Positions 51,904 through 62,181 are shown, numbered from the stretch's first letter. The stretch is 63,586 nt of DNA from Gammaproteobacteria bacterium (GCA_026710545.1 JAPOQU010000114.1:1-63586); one strand, 5' to 3'. Notes: a model not told the origin generated them from the sequence alone. Program-made: numbers and translations.

Positions 51904-52599
51904 ATGCGGGCTAAAACACTCGTCGAATCATCATATAACCGGCTACGTTCCGACATCATAGCCGGAAAACTCACTCCGGGCGCCAAACTCCGCATCGAGG
52001 AATTGCGGGATGACTACCGGATCGGCGCAAGCCCCTTGCGGGAGGCGTTGAACCGGCTGGCCGGAGAAGGTTTCGTCACGGTTGAAGAGCAACGCGGCTT
52101 CAAGGTCGCGCCGGTTTCACCGGATGACCTCAAGGACCTCAGCCGCATGCGCACCATGCTGGAATGCGAAGCATTGCGGGAGAGTATCGGCAACGGCGAC
52201 GATGAATGGGAGGCAAACCTGGTCGCTGCCCATCATCGGCTGCAGAAAGCCGAACGGAGCTTCGGCAGGAACCTGGACGAGTGGGAACAACGCAATGAAG
52301 AATTTCACGAAGCCCTGGTAGCAGCCTGCGCCTCCTCCTGGTTACTGCGTCTGCGCCATGTTCTCTACGAACAGCACAAGCGGTACCGGTTCATCTCCAT
52401 CCTCTCACACCAGCAGGACCGTGACGTCCACCGGGAACACCGGGAAATTCTGGAGGCGGCCCTGGCCCGCGATGTACAAGCAGCTATTGAGGCTACGGAA
52501 CGTCACATACAGCTTACGCTGGAAAGCAGTATCCGGGTATTTTCCGTACTGGATAAAAACAACCGGGAACCGGATTCACCCCTGCAGTTAGTGCAGTAA
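51904..52599 (+). CDS. FadR-subfamily GntR transcriptional regulator
   Basis: A 231-residue repressor-type regulator. The ATG at 51904 is preferred over a TTG eleven codons earlier. The N-terminal winged helix is VESSYNRLRSDIIAGKLTPGAKLRIEELRDDYRIGASPLREALNRLAGEGFVTVEEQRGFKVAPV. The C-terminal FCD ligand-binding domain includes RTMLECEALRESI, EEFHEALVAACASSWLLRLRHVLYEQHKRYRF and HREHREILEAALARDVQAAIEATERHIQLT, with metal-binding Asp/His positions. These proteins respond to organic acids. It probably controls the divergent catabolic genes. Confidence 0.9.
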   Translation: MRAKTLVESSYNRLRSDIIAGKLTPGAKLRIEELRDDYRIGASPLREALNRLAGEGFVTVEEQRGFKVAPVSPDDLKDLSRMRTMLECEALRESIGNGDDEWEANLVAAHHRLQKAERSFGRNLDEWEQRNEEFHEALVAACASSWLLRLRHVLYEQHKRYRFISILSHQQDRDVHREHREILEAALARDVQAAIEATERHIQLTLESSIRVFSVLDKNNREPDSPLQLVQ

Positions 52600-52652
52600 T
52601 AACTGAACGCTTGGCTGTAAACACTATCTTGCGAAATAATATCGTACGTACC

Positions 52653-54947
52653 ATGACCACATTGAAATCCTGCTCATCTTGCCTGTCCGTCCTTATCGCC
52701 CTGCTATGCTTTAACGCCGCAGCCCAGGAGAAAAAGCCACTCCTGGAAGAGATCATCGTCACCGCGGAAAAACGTTCCGAAAGCCTGCAGGACCTGTCCC
52801 AGGCGGTCACCGCGCTGTCCGGAGAAGACATTGACGACCGGAATATCACCTCCTTCGTGGATTTGAGCAGCATCGCCCCCGGCGTCACCGTCGCCAAGAA
52901 CGAAGGTTTCAAGACCGTCATCGCCATCCGCGGGGTGGGTAACGAAGCCAACCAGAACGCTATCGCCAACCCCTCGGTGTCCTACCACCTGGACGGCATC
53001 TACGTGGCCTCACCCTTTGCCCTGCATACGGACTTCCTGGACCTTGAACGCATAGAGGTGCTGCGCGGCCCCCAGGGCACACTGTTTGGGCAGAACTCCA
53101 CCGGCGGGGCAATAAACGTGATAACCCAGGCGCCCGACACCGAAGAATTTTCCGGCAAGGCCGACATCACCGTGGGCAACTACAGCCTGATCAGGGCGCG
53201 GGGTTCAGTAAACGTTCCGGTAAGCGATACGGTGGCGCTGCGCGCCTCTATCGCGTCACACAACCACGACGGCTTCAGCAGGAATATCGTCGTGGACCAG
53301 GGACTGGACCAGGCAAACAGCATCTCCGCCCGCGCCCGGCTGCTCTGGGCGCCCATGGAGAACCTGCGCTTTAACTTCACCGCCCGGTATTACGATGAAA
53401 ACACGAATGGCGCGGCGCAAAAGGGCATCCTGGACTCCACCCCAAATCCGCGCCGGCTGACCCAGGATTGGCACAGCAGTTATGAACTGGAAAGCCAGTT
53501 GTACAGCCTGGTTGCCGAATGGGATTCAGCGGCTTTCACGGTGCGCTCGCTGACCAGTTACCAGGATGACGATATCGCCATAGTACGGGATAACGACCGC
53601 CATGATTTCGTGAACCTGATTAACCAGGGCATCTTCCTGCTGCCCGCGATTTTCGACCCGGAGACCAACCGGCAGAAGACCTTCACCCAGGAACTCAACC
53701 TGATATCCGCCGAGCCCCTGTTCGGCCGGCTGGACTGGGTGGCCGGGGTCTTCTACCTCGATACCGAGGTGGACATCCTTATTCGTGAATATATTGACTT
53801 CAATGTCGACGGCAGCTACGGCCCCGGCACCGTGACAGTGGAGGAAGTGCTGAACTTCGGGGGGGAAGTCGGATTCATCTCCGATTCCAAACCGGAGCGG
53901 GACTCCGTCTCCGTGTACGGCCAGGGAACTTTTCACCTGACCGACAGCATGCGCCTGATTGCCGGCCTGCGCTATACGGATGACGAGGTCTATTCCGAAG
54001 TAACCAACTTCTTCGGCCGCGGCGGCACCGCGGTCCTCGAAGTCCAAAGCGAGAAACTGACCGGCCGCGGCGTGGTCGAATTCGACCTGAACGATGACAC
54101 CATGGTATATGCCTCCTACACCCGCGGCTTCAAACCCGGCGGCAGCAACCTGACCTACGGCCGCGAGGATATCATCGCCCCCATCGTGGTGCTGCCGACC
54201 TTCAAGGATGAAACGGTTGATGCCTGGGAGTTGGGCGTCAAAACGGATTTCGCCGACAACCGGGTGCGCCTGAATGCCGCCGCCTTCTACTACGAATACA
54301 AGAACCTGCAATACCAGGCTACGGACCCCGAGCTGTTCGAGGGCGGTGTCGGCAACCTGCCGGAATCCGAGATTTACGGTGCGGAACTGGAACTGCTGGC
54401 TTTCATTACCGACAGGTTCACCCTGGATGCCCGCCTGTCCTGGCTGGAGACTGAGATCTCCGAGTCGCACCTGGCGCTGGATAACGTGCAGTCGGACGAG
54501 GCAACGAATGCGCTGCTGCCCCAATGCAACTTCAACATTTTCTGTGACGACATACAGCGGGCGCGCGCCGAGGCGGTCACGGACGTGAAGGGTAATGAAC
54601 TGGCCAAGACGCCCAATTTCACCGCTGACGTCATGCTGCGGTACTCAGGCAGACTGGGCAGCCTGGCTGATATCGAAGGCAGCGTGCAGTATATTTACCG
54701 GGACGGCTTCCAGCATCGCATCTTCAACAACCCGAAGACCGACGATGTGCCCAGCTATGACATCGTTAACCTGATGCTGACCATCAGACCCGACGCCTGG
54801 CCCTGGTATATCGACCTGATGGGGATGAACCTGGCTGACGAAGACGGCATCAATGCCCGCTTTACCGACGTTTTCGGCGTGGGCGCCACCGGTGATGAGC
54901 TGATTGCGCCGCGGCAGTACATGGTGCGTTTCGGCATGGAATTCTGA
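52653..54947 (+). CDS. TonB-dependent outer-membrane receptor
   Basis: A 764-residue receptor from the ATG at 52653; a TTG 14 codons earlier is less likely. A signal peptide ([24 protein letters not shown]) is followed by a TonB box-like [29 protein letters not shown], then the plug domain ([52 protein letters not shown]). A 22-strand-type barrel ends in VRFGMEF. This type imports large or scarce ligands and, in catabolic loci of Proteobacteria, often hydrophobic aromatics or siderophores. It follows the GntR gene closely. Confidence 0.92.
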   Translation: MTTLKSCSSCLSVLIALLCFNAAAQEKKPLLEEIIVTAEKRSESLQDLSQAVTALSGEDIDDRNITSFVDLSSIAPGVTVAKNEGFKTVIAIRGVGNEANQNAIANPSVSYHLDGIYVASPFALHTDFLDLERIEVLRGPQGTLFGQNSTGGAINVITQAPDTEEFSGKADITVGNYSLIRARGSVNVPVSDTVALRASIASHNHDGFSRNIVVDQGLDQANSISARARLLWAPMENLRFNFTARYYDENTNGAAQKGILDSTPNPRRLTQDWHSSYELESQLYSLVAEWDSAAFTVRSLTSYQDDDIAIVRDNDRHDFVNLINQGIFLLPAIFDPETNRQKTFTQELNLISAEPLFGRLDWVAGVFYLDTEVDILIREYIDFNVDGSYGPGTVTVEEVLNFGGEVGFISDSKPERDSVSVYGQGTFHLTDSMRLIAGLRYTDDEVYSEVTNFFGRGGTAVLEVQSEKLTGRGVVEFDLNDDTMVYASYTRGFKPGGSNLTYGREDIIAPIVVLPTFKDETVDAWELGVKTDFADNRVRLNAAAFYYEYKNLQYQATDPELFEGGVGNLPESEIYGAELELLAFITDRFTLDARLSWLETEISESHLALDNVQSDEATNALLPQCNFNIFCDDIQRARAEAVTDVKGNELAKTPNFTADVMLRYSGRLGSLADIEGSVQYIYRDGFQHRIFNNPKTDDVPSYDIVNLMLTIRPDAWPWYIDLMGMNLADEDGINARFTDVFGVGATGDELIAPRQYMVRFGMEF

Positions 54948-55176
54948 TTCTGCCCGATAGAGTATCAGCGAGATGCGCGCCGGCGCTGAATACAAACCTG
55001 CAAAGAAGCACTGCGGGAGAAGTTCGAAACGCCCGGAGATTCGGCTTTGCCGGTAATATCACTGCGAAAAAATCGAAACAGGCGCAACCAGCGGTATTGG
55101 TAAAGCCCGGCCTTGACCCGGATACGTTCTACCGGAAAATTGTACACCATCCAAAAGAATGGTATTTAAACGCTGG

Positions 55177-55228
55177 CTCATAATGAGACAATTGACGCCA
55201 CGCTGGACTGTACTAAACTCATAATGTG
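55177..55228. promoter_or_regulatory. repeated CTCATAATG elements upstream of the LuxR-type gene
   Basis: CTCATAATGAG (55,177-55,187, perfect dyad) and CTCATAATGTG (55,218-55,228) are 41 bases apart in the leader of the MalT-like regulator. They may be autoregulatory sites. No other copies were noticed. Confidence 0.35.
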
Positions 55229-55243
55229 TAAGCAATTACCCTT

Positions 55244-57985
55244 ATGCCAAATTCAACTTCTCATTCCGCGACCAAGCTCCAGCCACACATACATCGCGGC
55301 CAACTATTGCCGCGCCCTCGACTACAGCGTTATATATCAGATATCGAAAATCATTTACTGGCTACTGTAATCGCGCCTGCGGGTTATGGCAAAACAAGTC
55401 TATTGGGGCAGTATTACCTAGAGCGTGCTACTGCCGGAGCCCACGTCGCCTGGCTTACTATTGACCAGTCTGACAACGATATCGCCCGTTTCATCGACGG
55501 TCTGGTCCACGCGCTCCGTGTAGGGCACAAAGACGTCGGTGAGTCCGTTCTTAGACTTTTGAATAGAAGAACCCGCCCTTCGCCAGAGGCACTGATGACG
55601 ACGCTCATAAATGAGGTGGCGGCATTAAATCATAAGTGCTTTGTATTCCTGGACGATTTCCATTTGACTTCAAACTCTGAACTGCTTGATACGCTAAGTA
55701 CAATTTTTCTGAGAAGTCCCCCTAATCTGCGTTGGATCATAGCAGCGCGCACGGTCCCGCTCGGCCTGCCCCTTGGTCGACTACGAGCCCTGGGACAGCT
55801 AATTGAAATTCGGGACAATGACTTGCGTTTTACCGTATATGAAAGCGCCGAATTTGTGGAAAAATGTATGAAATTGGAGTTGGCTTGTTCTGAAGTTAAG
55901 CTCTTGAATAAGCGTACGGAAGGTTGGATAGCGGGACTCCAACTCGCTTCACTCTCTCTGGGAAAAGTGAGTAACCGCCGCAAATGGATTGACGAGTTGT
56001 CTGGCGAATATCGTAATATCGCTGAATTCCTGGCAGACGAGGTGTTGCGTAACCAGGATAAAGATACCCGTGAATTTCTACTTCGGACATCGATCCTCTC
56101 ACGCCTCCATCGCGATCTTTGCTCGACAGTTACACAAATGAAGGATTGTAACTCGATTTTAGAACATGTGATTTCTTCCCGCCTGTTCATTTCTTCTCTG
56201 GATGAAACCGATGACTGGTACCGGTTTCATCACCTCTTCGCAGAATTTCTGGAACGTCGTTTGCATGAACGCCATCCGGATTTTGTCCCGGTACTGCACA
56301 CCCGCGCATCGCAATGGCTTGAGGAACATGGATTTCACCTGGATGCAATTCATCATGCGTGTAAAGCGCAAGATTTTGAACGTGCGGTAGAGTTGCTTGA
56401 ATTCATCAGCGAACCATTATTTTCCAGCGGACAAGTGGCGACCCTTGAATATTATGCGGCACTTATTCCACAACGTGTGCTTGAAGGTCATCCGAAGTTG
56501 TTACTGGATCTTGCCTGGCAACACATCCTGATTTGGGATTTCAGCGAGGGCAGGCGCGTATTAAAAAATGTGCGCCGTGGATTGGCTGCAACCAGAGCCG
56601 ACACTAAATTCCGTCTATCCCGGGAAGAAATTGAATATCTTGCCGGCAAACTCGATCACCGTGAAATGATGTTATCATTTATTTCCGATGATCTAGCACG
56701 TACTGAAGAGAAATGCATTGCATGGTTGACGGCAGATTATCGTTCAGACCCAGCGATGCACATGCTTACCTCAGTCAAAATCATTCTTCAGGCTGCCAGA
56801 AGGAATCGTTTTGAAGTGGGAGACACAATGGCACTTGCATCAGCTGTGCATGATATTTGTGTTGAACACAAAGTCTTGTACGGCAGTATCTACCATGACT
56901 GCCTGGTCGGGATCACACTCAGCATACAAGGGGAACTCGATAAAGCAGAGACTTGTTTCAAAAACGGCTTAACTCACGCCTCGGAATTATATGGGCAACT
57001 GTCGCCGCTGACGGCAATGCCTGGACTGTTACTGGCTGAATTATGTTACGAGCGCAATCGTTTGGATGAAGCGCGTACGCATATCAATGAACATATACAA
57101 AATTGTATCCGGGTCGGTATAGCCGACCAACTCATAGCCGGGTATGTCACAAAAACCCGATTACTCGCACAAGATGGTAATTTTGGCGCAGCCATCGAAA
57201 CTCTGAACGAAGGTGATAAACACGCTATACGGTTCGACTTCAACCGTTTACAGGCTCACCTTGCCGGGGAACGTATACGTCTGTATTTATTAACAGGTGA
57301 ACGAAAACTTGCAATGGAAATCGGGCGGAGAAACGGGTTGTTGGGGCCGCCCACAAAACTGAAACCAGGTCCGGGGGCTACCACGGCGACTTTATCTTCA
57401 GCCATAAGCTGGACACGGTTGGCACGGCATAGAGGCGACCTCGATGGTGCCGTTCGTCTACTTAAGCAATGGTGGGGATATGTGACTGAGAGAGCGTGCT
57501 GGAAACCCGCGGTAGGTATCGGGGTTCAACTTTCTAAGCTCATGGCTGAAAACGGTGATCAATCGGCGGCTCGCCGACACCTTTCGGAAACGATGTCGTT
57601 GTACAATGCCCAGGGGTTTATCCGCACCTGTCTGGACGAAGGACCGATTATCAGCAAGCTACTTGGTGAAATCGATATGGAAATAACCTCCAAACCGGGA
57701 ATGGCGGTCTGCACGCTTCAAAAAGCATTAAATGCGTTATCTGATGCGGACAATGCCTGGCCATTTGATACGAAGGCGTTGCAAATCGAGGTGGTTCTTA
57801 AAGAACGCGAAGTAGAAATCCTGGAACTTGCAGCAGATGATCGTTCCAACAGCGAAATAGCATCGCGTTTGGCGCTTTCTACGAATACCGTAAAGTGGTA
57901 CTGGCAGCAGATATTCTCAAAATTTGATGTAAACAGACGCGGCACCGCAGTACGCAAAGCTCGCGATCAAGGCTTGATTCTCTAG
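55244..57985 (+). CDS. MalT-like ATP-dependent LuxR-family regulator
   Basis: A 913-residue STAND-type regulator. The N-terminal P-loop VIAPAGYGKTSLLGQYYLE (GYGKT at 47-51), HVAWLTIDQSDND and FVFLDDFHL (Walker B) precede the winged-helix and arm domains. A long tetratricopeptide-like helical region spans about 380-800. The C-terminal LuxR helix-turn-helix is LKEREVEILELAADDRSNSEIASRLALSTNTVKWYWQQIFSKF. Members bind a small inducer in the TPR region and then activate transcription. The gene precedes the MetE-like and Rieske genes in the same direction, which are its likely targets. Codon use is more AT-rich than its left neighbours. Confidence 0.92.
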   Translation: MPNSTSHSATKLQPHIHRGQLLPRPRLQRYISDIENHLLATVIAPAGYGKTSLLGQYYLERATAGAHVAWLTIDQSDNDIARFIDGLVHALRVGHKDVGESVLRLLNRRTRPSPEALMTTLINEVAALNHKCFVFLDDFHLTSNSELLDTLSTIFLRSPPNLRWIIAARTVPLGLPLGRLRALGQLIEIRDNDLRFTVYESAEFVEKCMKLELACSEVKLLNKRTEGWIAGLQLASLSLGKVSNRRKWIDELSGEYRNIAEFLADEVLRNQDKDTREFLLRTSILSRLHRDLCSTVTQMKDCNSILEHVISSRLFISSLDETDDWYRFHHLFAEFLERRLHERHPDFVPVLHTRASQWLEEHGFHLDAIHHACKAQDFERAVELLEFISEPLFSSGQVATLEYYAALIPQRVLEGHPKLLLDLAWQHILIWDFSEGRRVLKNVRRGLAATRADTKFRLSREEIEYLAGKLDHREMMLSFISDDLARTEEKCIAWLTADYRSDPAMHMLTSVKIILQAARRNRFEVGDTMALASAVHDICVEHKVLYGSIYHDCLVGITLSIQGELDKAETCFKNGLTHASELYGQLSPLTAMPGLLLAELCYERNRLDEARTHINEHIQNCIRVGIADQLIAGYVTKTRLLAQDGNFGAAIETLNEGDKHAIRFDFNRLQAHLAGERIRLYLLTGERKLAMEIGRRNGLLGPPTKLKPGPGATTATLSSAISWTRLARHRGDLDGAVRLLKQWWGYVTERACWKPAVGIGVQLSKLMAENGDQSAARRHLSETMSLYNAQGFIRTCLDEGPIISKLLGEIDMEITSKPGMAVCTLQKALNALSDADNAWPFDTKALQIEVVLKEREVEILELAADDRSNSEIASRLALSTNTVKWYWQQIFSKFDVNRRGTAVRKARDQGLIL

Positions 57986-58081
57986 CTCGTCTTTTGATGA
58001 AAACATGGCCTTCCCATTGCTCCTGGCAAACAGGAAAAGTCATTCATATAACCAGATTGTGTGCCGGGGTTTTAACACGTG

Positions 58082-58100
58082 TTACTATCAGTATTTGATT
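58082..58100. promoter_or_regulatory. ACTATCAGTATTTGATT motif upstream of the MetE-like gene
   Basis: A 17-base sequence identical to one upstream of DUF1302 (41,513-41,529), placed 27 bases before the MetE-like start codon. It contains a short dyad (ACT-ATC-AGT). It could be an operator of the MalT-like protein or of another regulator. Confidence 0.4.
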
Positions 58101-58126
58101 GAATTTGAACTTTACGGAGAGGAACT

Positions 58127-59173
58127 ATGACGAAGAACAAAGGAAAGATATTCCTGGTTGGAAGTATCCCACTCAATTCAGTCGAAGAAGTATTTCATTT
58201 ATGCGGGACACTGCTAGCCGATCATCTGCTATCAATCCCTGACGGAGAGGTCGGAGACCGAACATTTTGGATACTGTATCTTGCTTATCGTACCTATCAC
58301 GGGCATCCGGATATCGAGACCATACAACGCCCTGAACCACCCGAGTGGAAGCCGACAAGTATGGATAATTGTTGGGCATTCAAACTCAAGCCGGGTGTGG
58401 AAAAGCTACGCCTTGAGTCCCTCGGTTATGCCGATGAGGCCATCAAATCCTACATCGCTTTCAGGGACGCCCGAGAGAAAGGCGACATCCCGCCAGGTGT
58501 ACGTTTTCAAATTGCCTTCCCCTTTCCCCAGGATGCCACCTATTTCTTCTTCCGAGATCCGACCGAGCACAAAGCTGTTATGGCAGCCTATGAAGAGGCG
58601 TTAAGGAGCGAAATTGAGACGATTCTTAATCATATCCCAGCAAATGAGCTATGCATTCAATGGGACGTCTGTACAGACCTGCTAGAAATGACCGGCCGCT
58701 ACTATTCATGGTCGCGCCCCGAAACTGCTTGGGACCGTTACATTAGCCCCCTTCGACGACTCCCGCGCGAGGTTCCGAGGGATGTGATGATGGGTTTCCA
58801 TTTCTGCTACGGCACATTTCCGCAGAAACCTGCAATTATGCCGGAAGATCTGACCCTGAGCGTGAAGTTTGCCAATGCGGCGGTTGCTGAATCGGGACGC
58901 AGGGTTGACTTTGTTCATCTGACGGTACCCAGGATCAGGACCGATGATGTCTACTTTCGCCCGCTTGAAGATCTCGATATAGGTGATACGCGGGCATACC
59001 TCGGAGTTATTAACACAGACGGAGTCGAAGCCACCAAAGAACGTATCGCAGTGGCGCGTAAGTTTTTACCGGATTTTGGTCTCGCGGCAGAATGTGGTTT
59101 TGGTCGGGAAAGACCAGAGGATATCCCCGGAATTATCGATTTACACAAACAGGTCGCCGACGATATCTTTTGA
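58127..59173 (+). CDS. MetE-like (cobalamin-independent methionine synthase fold) protein
   Basis: A 348-residue TIM-barrel protein related to the C-terminal half of MetE. Features that support this are KIFLVGSIPLNSVEEVFHL and LLSIPDGEVGDRTFWI, CIQWDVCTDLLEMTGRYYSW, MGFHFCYGTFPQKPA, YLGVINTDGVEATKERIAVARKF and GLAAECGFGRERPEDIPGII. The spacing of His/Cys/Cys candidates for a zinc site (HFCYG; ECGFG) is MetE-like. No N-terminal MetE domain is present. GGAGAGG precedes the ATG. Short MetE-like proteins can move methyl groups from non-folate donors; the Rieske genes around it make a demethylation link conceivable, but this is inference. Confidence 0.68.
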   Translation: MTKNKGKIFLVGSIPLNSVEEVFHLCGTLLADHLLSIPDGEVGDRTFWILYLAYRTYHGHPDIETIQRPEPPEWKPTSMDNCWAFKLKPGVEKLRLESLGYADEAIKSYIAFRDAREKGDIPPGVRFQIAFPFPQDATYFFFRDPTEHKAVMAAYEEALRSEIETILNHIPANELCIQWDVCTDLLEMTGRYYSWSRPETAWDRYISPLRRLPREVPRDVMMGFHFCYGTFPQKPAIMPEDLTLSVKFANAAVAESGRRVDFVHLTVPRIRTDDVYFRPLEDLDIGDTRAYLGVINTDGVEATKERIAVARKFLPDFGLAAECGFGRERPEDIPGIIDLHKQVADDIF

Positions 59174-59542
59174 TATTGGAAAAATTTTGTCTTAACAACT
59201 TTAATCCTGGAAACGATACGGAAGAATAGTATCAATCTGATCTTCGGCCTGTGTTATGCCGATCTGACCGGCACGGGATTGTTCATCAAAATCCAGATAC
59301 CCATCGATGCTGCCGCGGAAATCGGCGTTGCAGTAGAAGGACTGGAACTGCAACCATACCATATTGCCGAAAATCTTGTTCAAGTTGGCCCGTGGCAGAG
59401 TTTCATATCACCACACTAAAGAATGGTGAAGGAAAAATAAAATAGTCTTACCATTCGAAATAAACTTGACAGCCCATTGATCGATGATGCGTTTTAAATG
59501 ACCTGAACACCTATATTTTTCAATACGTTACAGACACAGATA
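59174..59542. other. gap with an unassigned open frame, possible gene remnant
   Basis: The frame of the MetE-like gene stays open after its stop for 81 codons (59,174-59,419), with a protein-like tail (DLTGTGLFIKIQIPIDAAAEIGVAVEGLELQPYHIAENL) but no ATG. The opposite strand also reads a plausible tail (GYLDFDEQSRAGQIGITQAEDQIDTILPYRF, stop at 59,201). Only one can be genuine. I do not recognise either. The remaining 120 bases are AT-rich and precede the Rieske gene. This is probably the decayed end of a deleted gene. Confidence 0.3.
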
Positions 59543-60592
59543 GTGATATTTTTAAAAAATATATGGTACATCGCTGGTTGGGATACGGAATTACCCAGAG
59601 GCACTACCTTGGCCCGGACTATTATCAATGTTCCCATTGTCTTATTTCGACACATGGATGGTTCGGTCGCAGCTTTAGAGGATCGTTGCTGCCACCGCGC
59701 CGCTGCCCTGCATCTTGGCAAGGTGGAAGGCAATGGATTGCGTTGTATGTACCATGGCATGAAATTTGACGGTGATGGCCGATGTGTTGATATTCCTGGC
59801 CAAACTACAATCCCGAAGGCGGCCCGTGTGATTTCATTTCCAGTAGTTGAACTCGATAATTGGATCTGGGTATGGATGGGTGACCCTGAACTGGCAAACC
59901 CGGACATGATTCCACGCGGCATCAGTCCGCGCGACCCAAACTGGAACATGATTACGGGTTCGCTGACGTTTAAATGTGATTATCGCCTGATCATGGACAA
60001 CCTGCTTGATTTTTCCCATGTCACCTATGTTCATCGGAAAACATTTGGAGGCTCCAATGCCTATGCGGAAACGTTACCGGATATAACTATCAGTGACCGT
60101 TCAATACATATTGAGCGATGGGTATATAACGAACCAACACCGGTCTTTACATGGGATGCGTTTGGTGGACCGGATGTGCGTATCGACATGCATTACGATT
60201 ACACCTTACACCTGCCTTGTACTTTCCTGATGCGTTTCAGGCATTTCACTGCAGGAAATGTGACTGATGGTCCGTCTAATGGTCAACTAGTGCTCGACAC
60301 CTGGACATCCCAGGGGGTTACACCTGTAAGTGAAGATAAAGCTCAATATTATTTTTCCTGGGGCGCCAGCTCAGAAACCGACTCACCCGGTATTGCCCCT
60401 TTATTGGAACGTGGTGTGAAAGCGGCTTTCCGTGAAGACAGGGAAACAATTGAGGCACAACATATTAACATCCAACGGGACCCGGAACGTGCATTTGTTG
60501 CTACAGGACATGATCAAGCTGCGATGCGGATGCGCCGTATCCTGGATAAAGCACTTGAGTTCGAGAATAGTAAATCTGCGGATGCCGCATAA
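59543..60592 (+). CDS. Rieske non-haem iron oxygenase, vanillate/dicamba O-demethylase type, copy 1
   Basis: A 349-residue oxygenase component. A GTG at 59543 begins MIFLKNIWYIAGWDTELP, the usual N-terminus of the family. The Rieske ligands are C49, H51, C68 and H71 (CCHRAAALHLGKVEGNGLRC then MYH). The mononuclear iron site is around LDFSHVTYVHRKT (H159, H164) with the upstream bridging aspartate. The C-terminal AVRMRR-like end (AAMRMRRIL) is conserved. Family members demethylate methoxy-aromatics or hydroxylate rings with a separate reductase, not found here. The DUF1329 copy 3 gene follows by 82 bases. Confidence 0.9.
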   Translation: MIFLKNIWYIAGWDTELPRGTTLARTIINVPIVLFRHMDGSVAALEDRCCHRAAALHLGKVEGNGLRCMYHGMKFDGDGRCVDIPGQTTIPKAARVISFPVVELDNWIWVWMGDPELANPDMIPRGISPRDPNWNMITGSLTFKCDYRLIMDNLLDFSHVTYVHRKTFGGSNAYAETLPDITISDRSIHIERWVYNEPTPVFTWDAFGGPDVRIDMHYDYTLHLPCTFLMRFRHFTAGNVTDGPSNGQLVLDTWTSQGVTPVSEDKAQYYFSWGASSETDSPGIAPLLERGVKAAFREDRETIEAQHINIQRDPERAFVATGHDQAAMRMRRILDKALEFENSKSADAA

Positions 60593-60674
60593 GGAGAAGT
60601 TTACTAAGAAAACGGTTTCATTCCATAGCCGATTAGAAAATAAACCACTTACTCGAAAAAGGGAGGTAACTCCT

Positions 60675-62009
60675 ATGATATACAAAATATTAAAGGCGGC
60701 TCTGTTGACTGTTGGCAGTTTGCTCGCATTCAATGTGGTTGCTGAAATTACCGATACCGACATCGAATACTCGTTCTGGCCTTATAAGGACGGCCCACCC
60801 AAAGTCGAAGGGATTACCGTTGGCATGAGAATTGATGCCAGTAATGCAGCTTCGCTCGAACATGCGTTTGACCCTGGTACTTATGAGTTTATCAAGAACG
60901 GGGATTATTCCATTACTGTCGGTAGAACCATGGACTTCGACATGCCCGATGTTTTTATTGAGTTGAGTAAGGTCAACAGGAATGTCGGTTTTGATGACAA
61001 GGGGCTGTTGACGAATTATGTGAATGGTCGGCCCTTTCCACATAAACCAAATGCCAATGACCCGGACGCTGGTACCAAGTTAATCTGGAATTTTCAATAT
61101 GGTCGGGTTTGGGGTGATCTGGGTTGTATGGAACCTTGGTATTGGGACTTTAAGAATATGAGGACCGGCAAAGTCGAGCGCACCATCAAGTATGATCGGG
61201 TTTGTATGAAACGCTCGGCATACAAGTCTACCGACAGTCCTATACCTGAAGATTTACCTAATCCGGGCCAGGTCTATCGCAAAATTTATCTCAAAGTGGC
61301 CGAGCCGTTTGATGTGAAGAATACCCAGGTCTTGATCCACAAATACAAGGATGATACCAAGCGTCTGGATGGCTGGTTGTATCTGGGTTTCCAGCGTCGG
61401 GTACGCCGTATGGCGACCGGTCAGATTACCGATGCCTTTTTGGGCTCGGACATCATGATAGAGGATTTCGAAGGGTATGAAGGCCGGGTATCGGATTACA
61501 CATGGGAATACCAGGGTGAGACCACCTTATTGATGCCTATGTGGAACCACAATGAAACAGTGAAAGGCTATTCAGATATCCAACGTTCCCATAAACCCGC
61601 TGACGATGAACATTATGATTACATCAATTTTGTAGGTAAAGGTGGGTGTTTCCCGGACGCACCGTGGATGTTGCGTAAGTTGTATATAGTGAAAGGCTCA
61701 CCTAAAGACCCATACCATCCATTGAGCCAGCGCATAATTTATATTGATGCCCAGACGAATGAGATGCCCATCAGTCTGATCTACGACCGTGGTGGCAAGT
61801 ATTGGAAGTGGTGGTTAATTGGTTGGCCACACCTTGACCATCACCTGGCCATCAACAAAGGCAAAGGCGCGATGATCGGTGATGCCGTAACCATGGTTGA
61901 TGTGCAGGCTCAGCATTGCACAACTCTGTCTTTCTACGGGAAGGTGGACCCATCACTCGCCGATAACAGCCTGTTCACCGTACAACAGTTGCGTATATCC
62001 GGTCGCTGA
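60675..62009 (+). CDS. DUF1329 outer-membrane-associated protein, copy 3
   Basis: A 444-residue DUF1329 protein. The ATG at 60675 is chosen for GGGAGGT seven bases upstream and for a clean signal peptide (YKILKAALLTVGSLLAFNVVAEITD); the frame is open further upstream inside the Rieske gene. Family blocks: YVNGRPFPHKPNANDPDAGTKLIWN, YLGFQRRVRRMATGQITDAFLGSDIMIEDFEGYEGRVSDYTWEY, QRIIYIDAQTNEMPISLIYDRGGKYWK and MVDVQAQHCTTLSF. It is paired with a Rieske oxygenase rather than DUF1302. It is the third paralogue within 30 kb. Confidence 0.9.
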   Translation: MIYKILKAALLTVGSLLAFNVVAEITDTDIEYSFWPYKDGPPKVEGITVGMRIDASNAASLEHAFDPGTYEFIKNGDYSITVGRTMDFDMPDVFIELSKVNRNVGFDDKGLLTNYVNGRPFPHKPNANDPDAGTKLIWNFQYGRVWGDLGCMEPWYWDFKNMRTGKVERTIKYDRVCMKRSAYKSTDSPIPEDLPNPGQVYRKIYLKVAEPFDVKNTQVLIHKYKDDTKRLDGWLYLGFQRRVRRMATGQITDAFLGSDIMIEDFEGYEGRVSDYTWEYQGETTLLMPMWNHNETVKGYSDIQRSHKPADDEHYDYINFVGKGGCFPDAPWMLRKLYIVKGSPKDPYHPLSQRIIYIDAQTNEMPISLIYDRGGKYWKWWLIGWPHLDHHLAINKGKGAMIGDAVTMVDVQAQHCTTLSFYGKVDPSLADNSLFTVQQLRISGR

Positions 62010-62016
62010 TAATGAT

Positions 62017-62113
62017 GGCATATGGTCTGACTAACTGACCGGGTTTAATAATGGCAGGTTGGGCTGATTGTATTAAGTGGAGGCCAGTGTCTGGAATCCT
62101 GAAACCATATGCC
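62017..62113. repeat. short inverted repeat downstream of DUF1329 copy 3
   Basis: GGCATATGG (62,017-62,025) and CCATATGCC (62,105-62,113) are exact inverted copies 79 bases apart in the convergent gap between the DUF1329 and Rieske genes. They might help terminate transcription from the left, but no U-run follows. Confidence 0.45.
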
Positions 62114-62140
62114 CATATAACATCTGATTTGGATTATTGA

Positions 62141-62181
62141 GGAGACACAGATTATTTCATAGCAGTACTATTTGTGTCTCC
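62141..62181. terminator. possible hairpin at the 3' end of Rieske copy 2
   Basis: GGAGACACA (62,141-62,149) and TGTGTCTCC (62,173-62,181) form a nine-pair stem with a 23-base loop that contains the stop codon of the minus-strand Rieske gene. There is no clear U-run. A bidirectional terminator for convergent genes is plausible. Confidence 0.4.
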
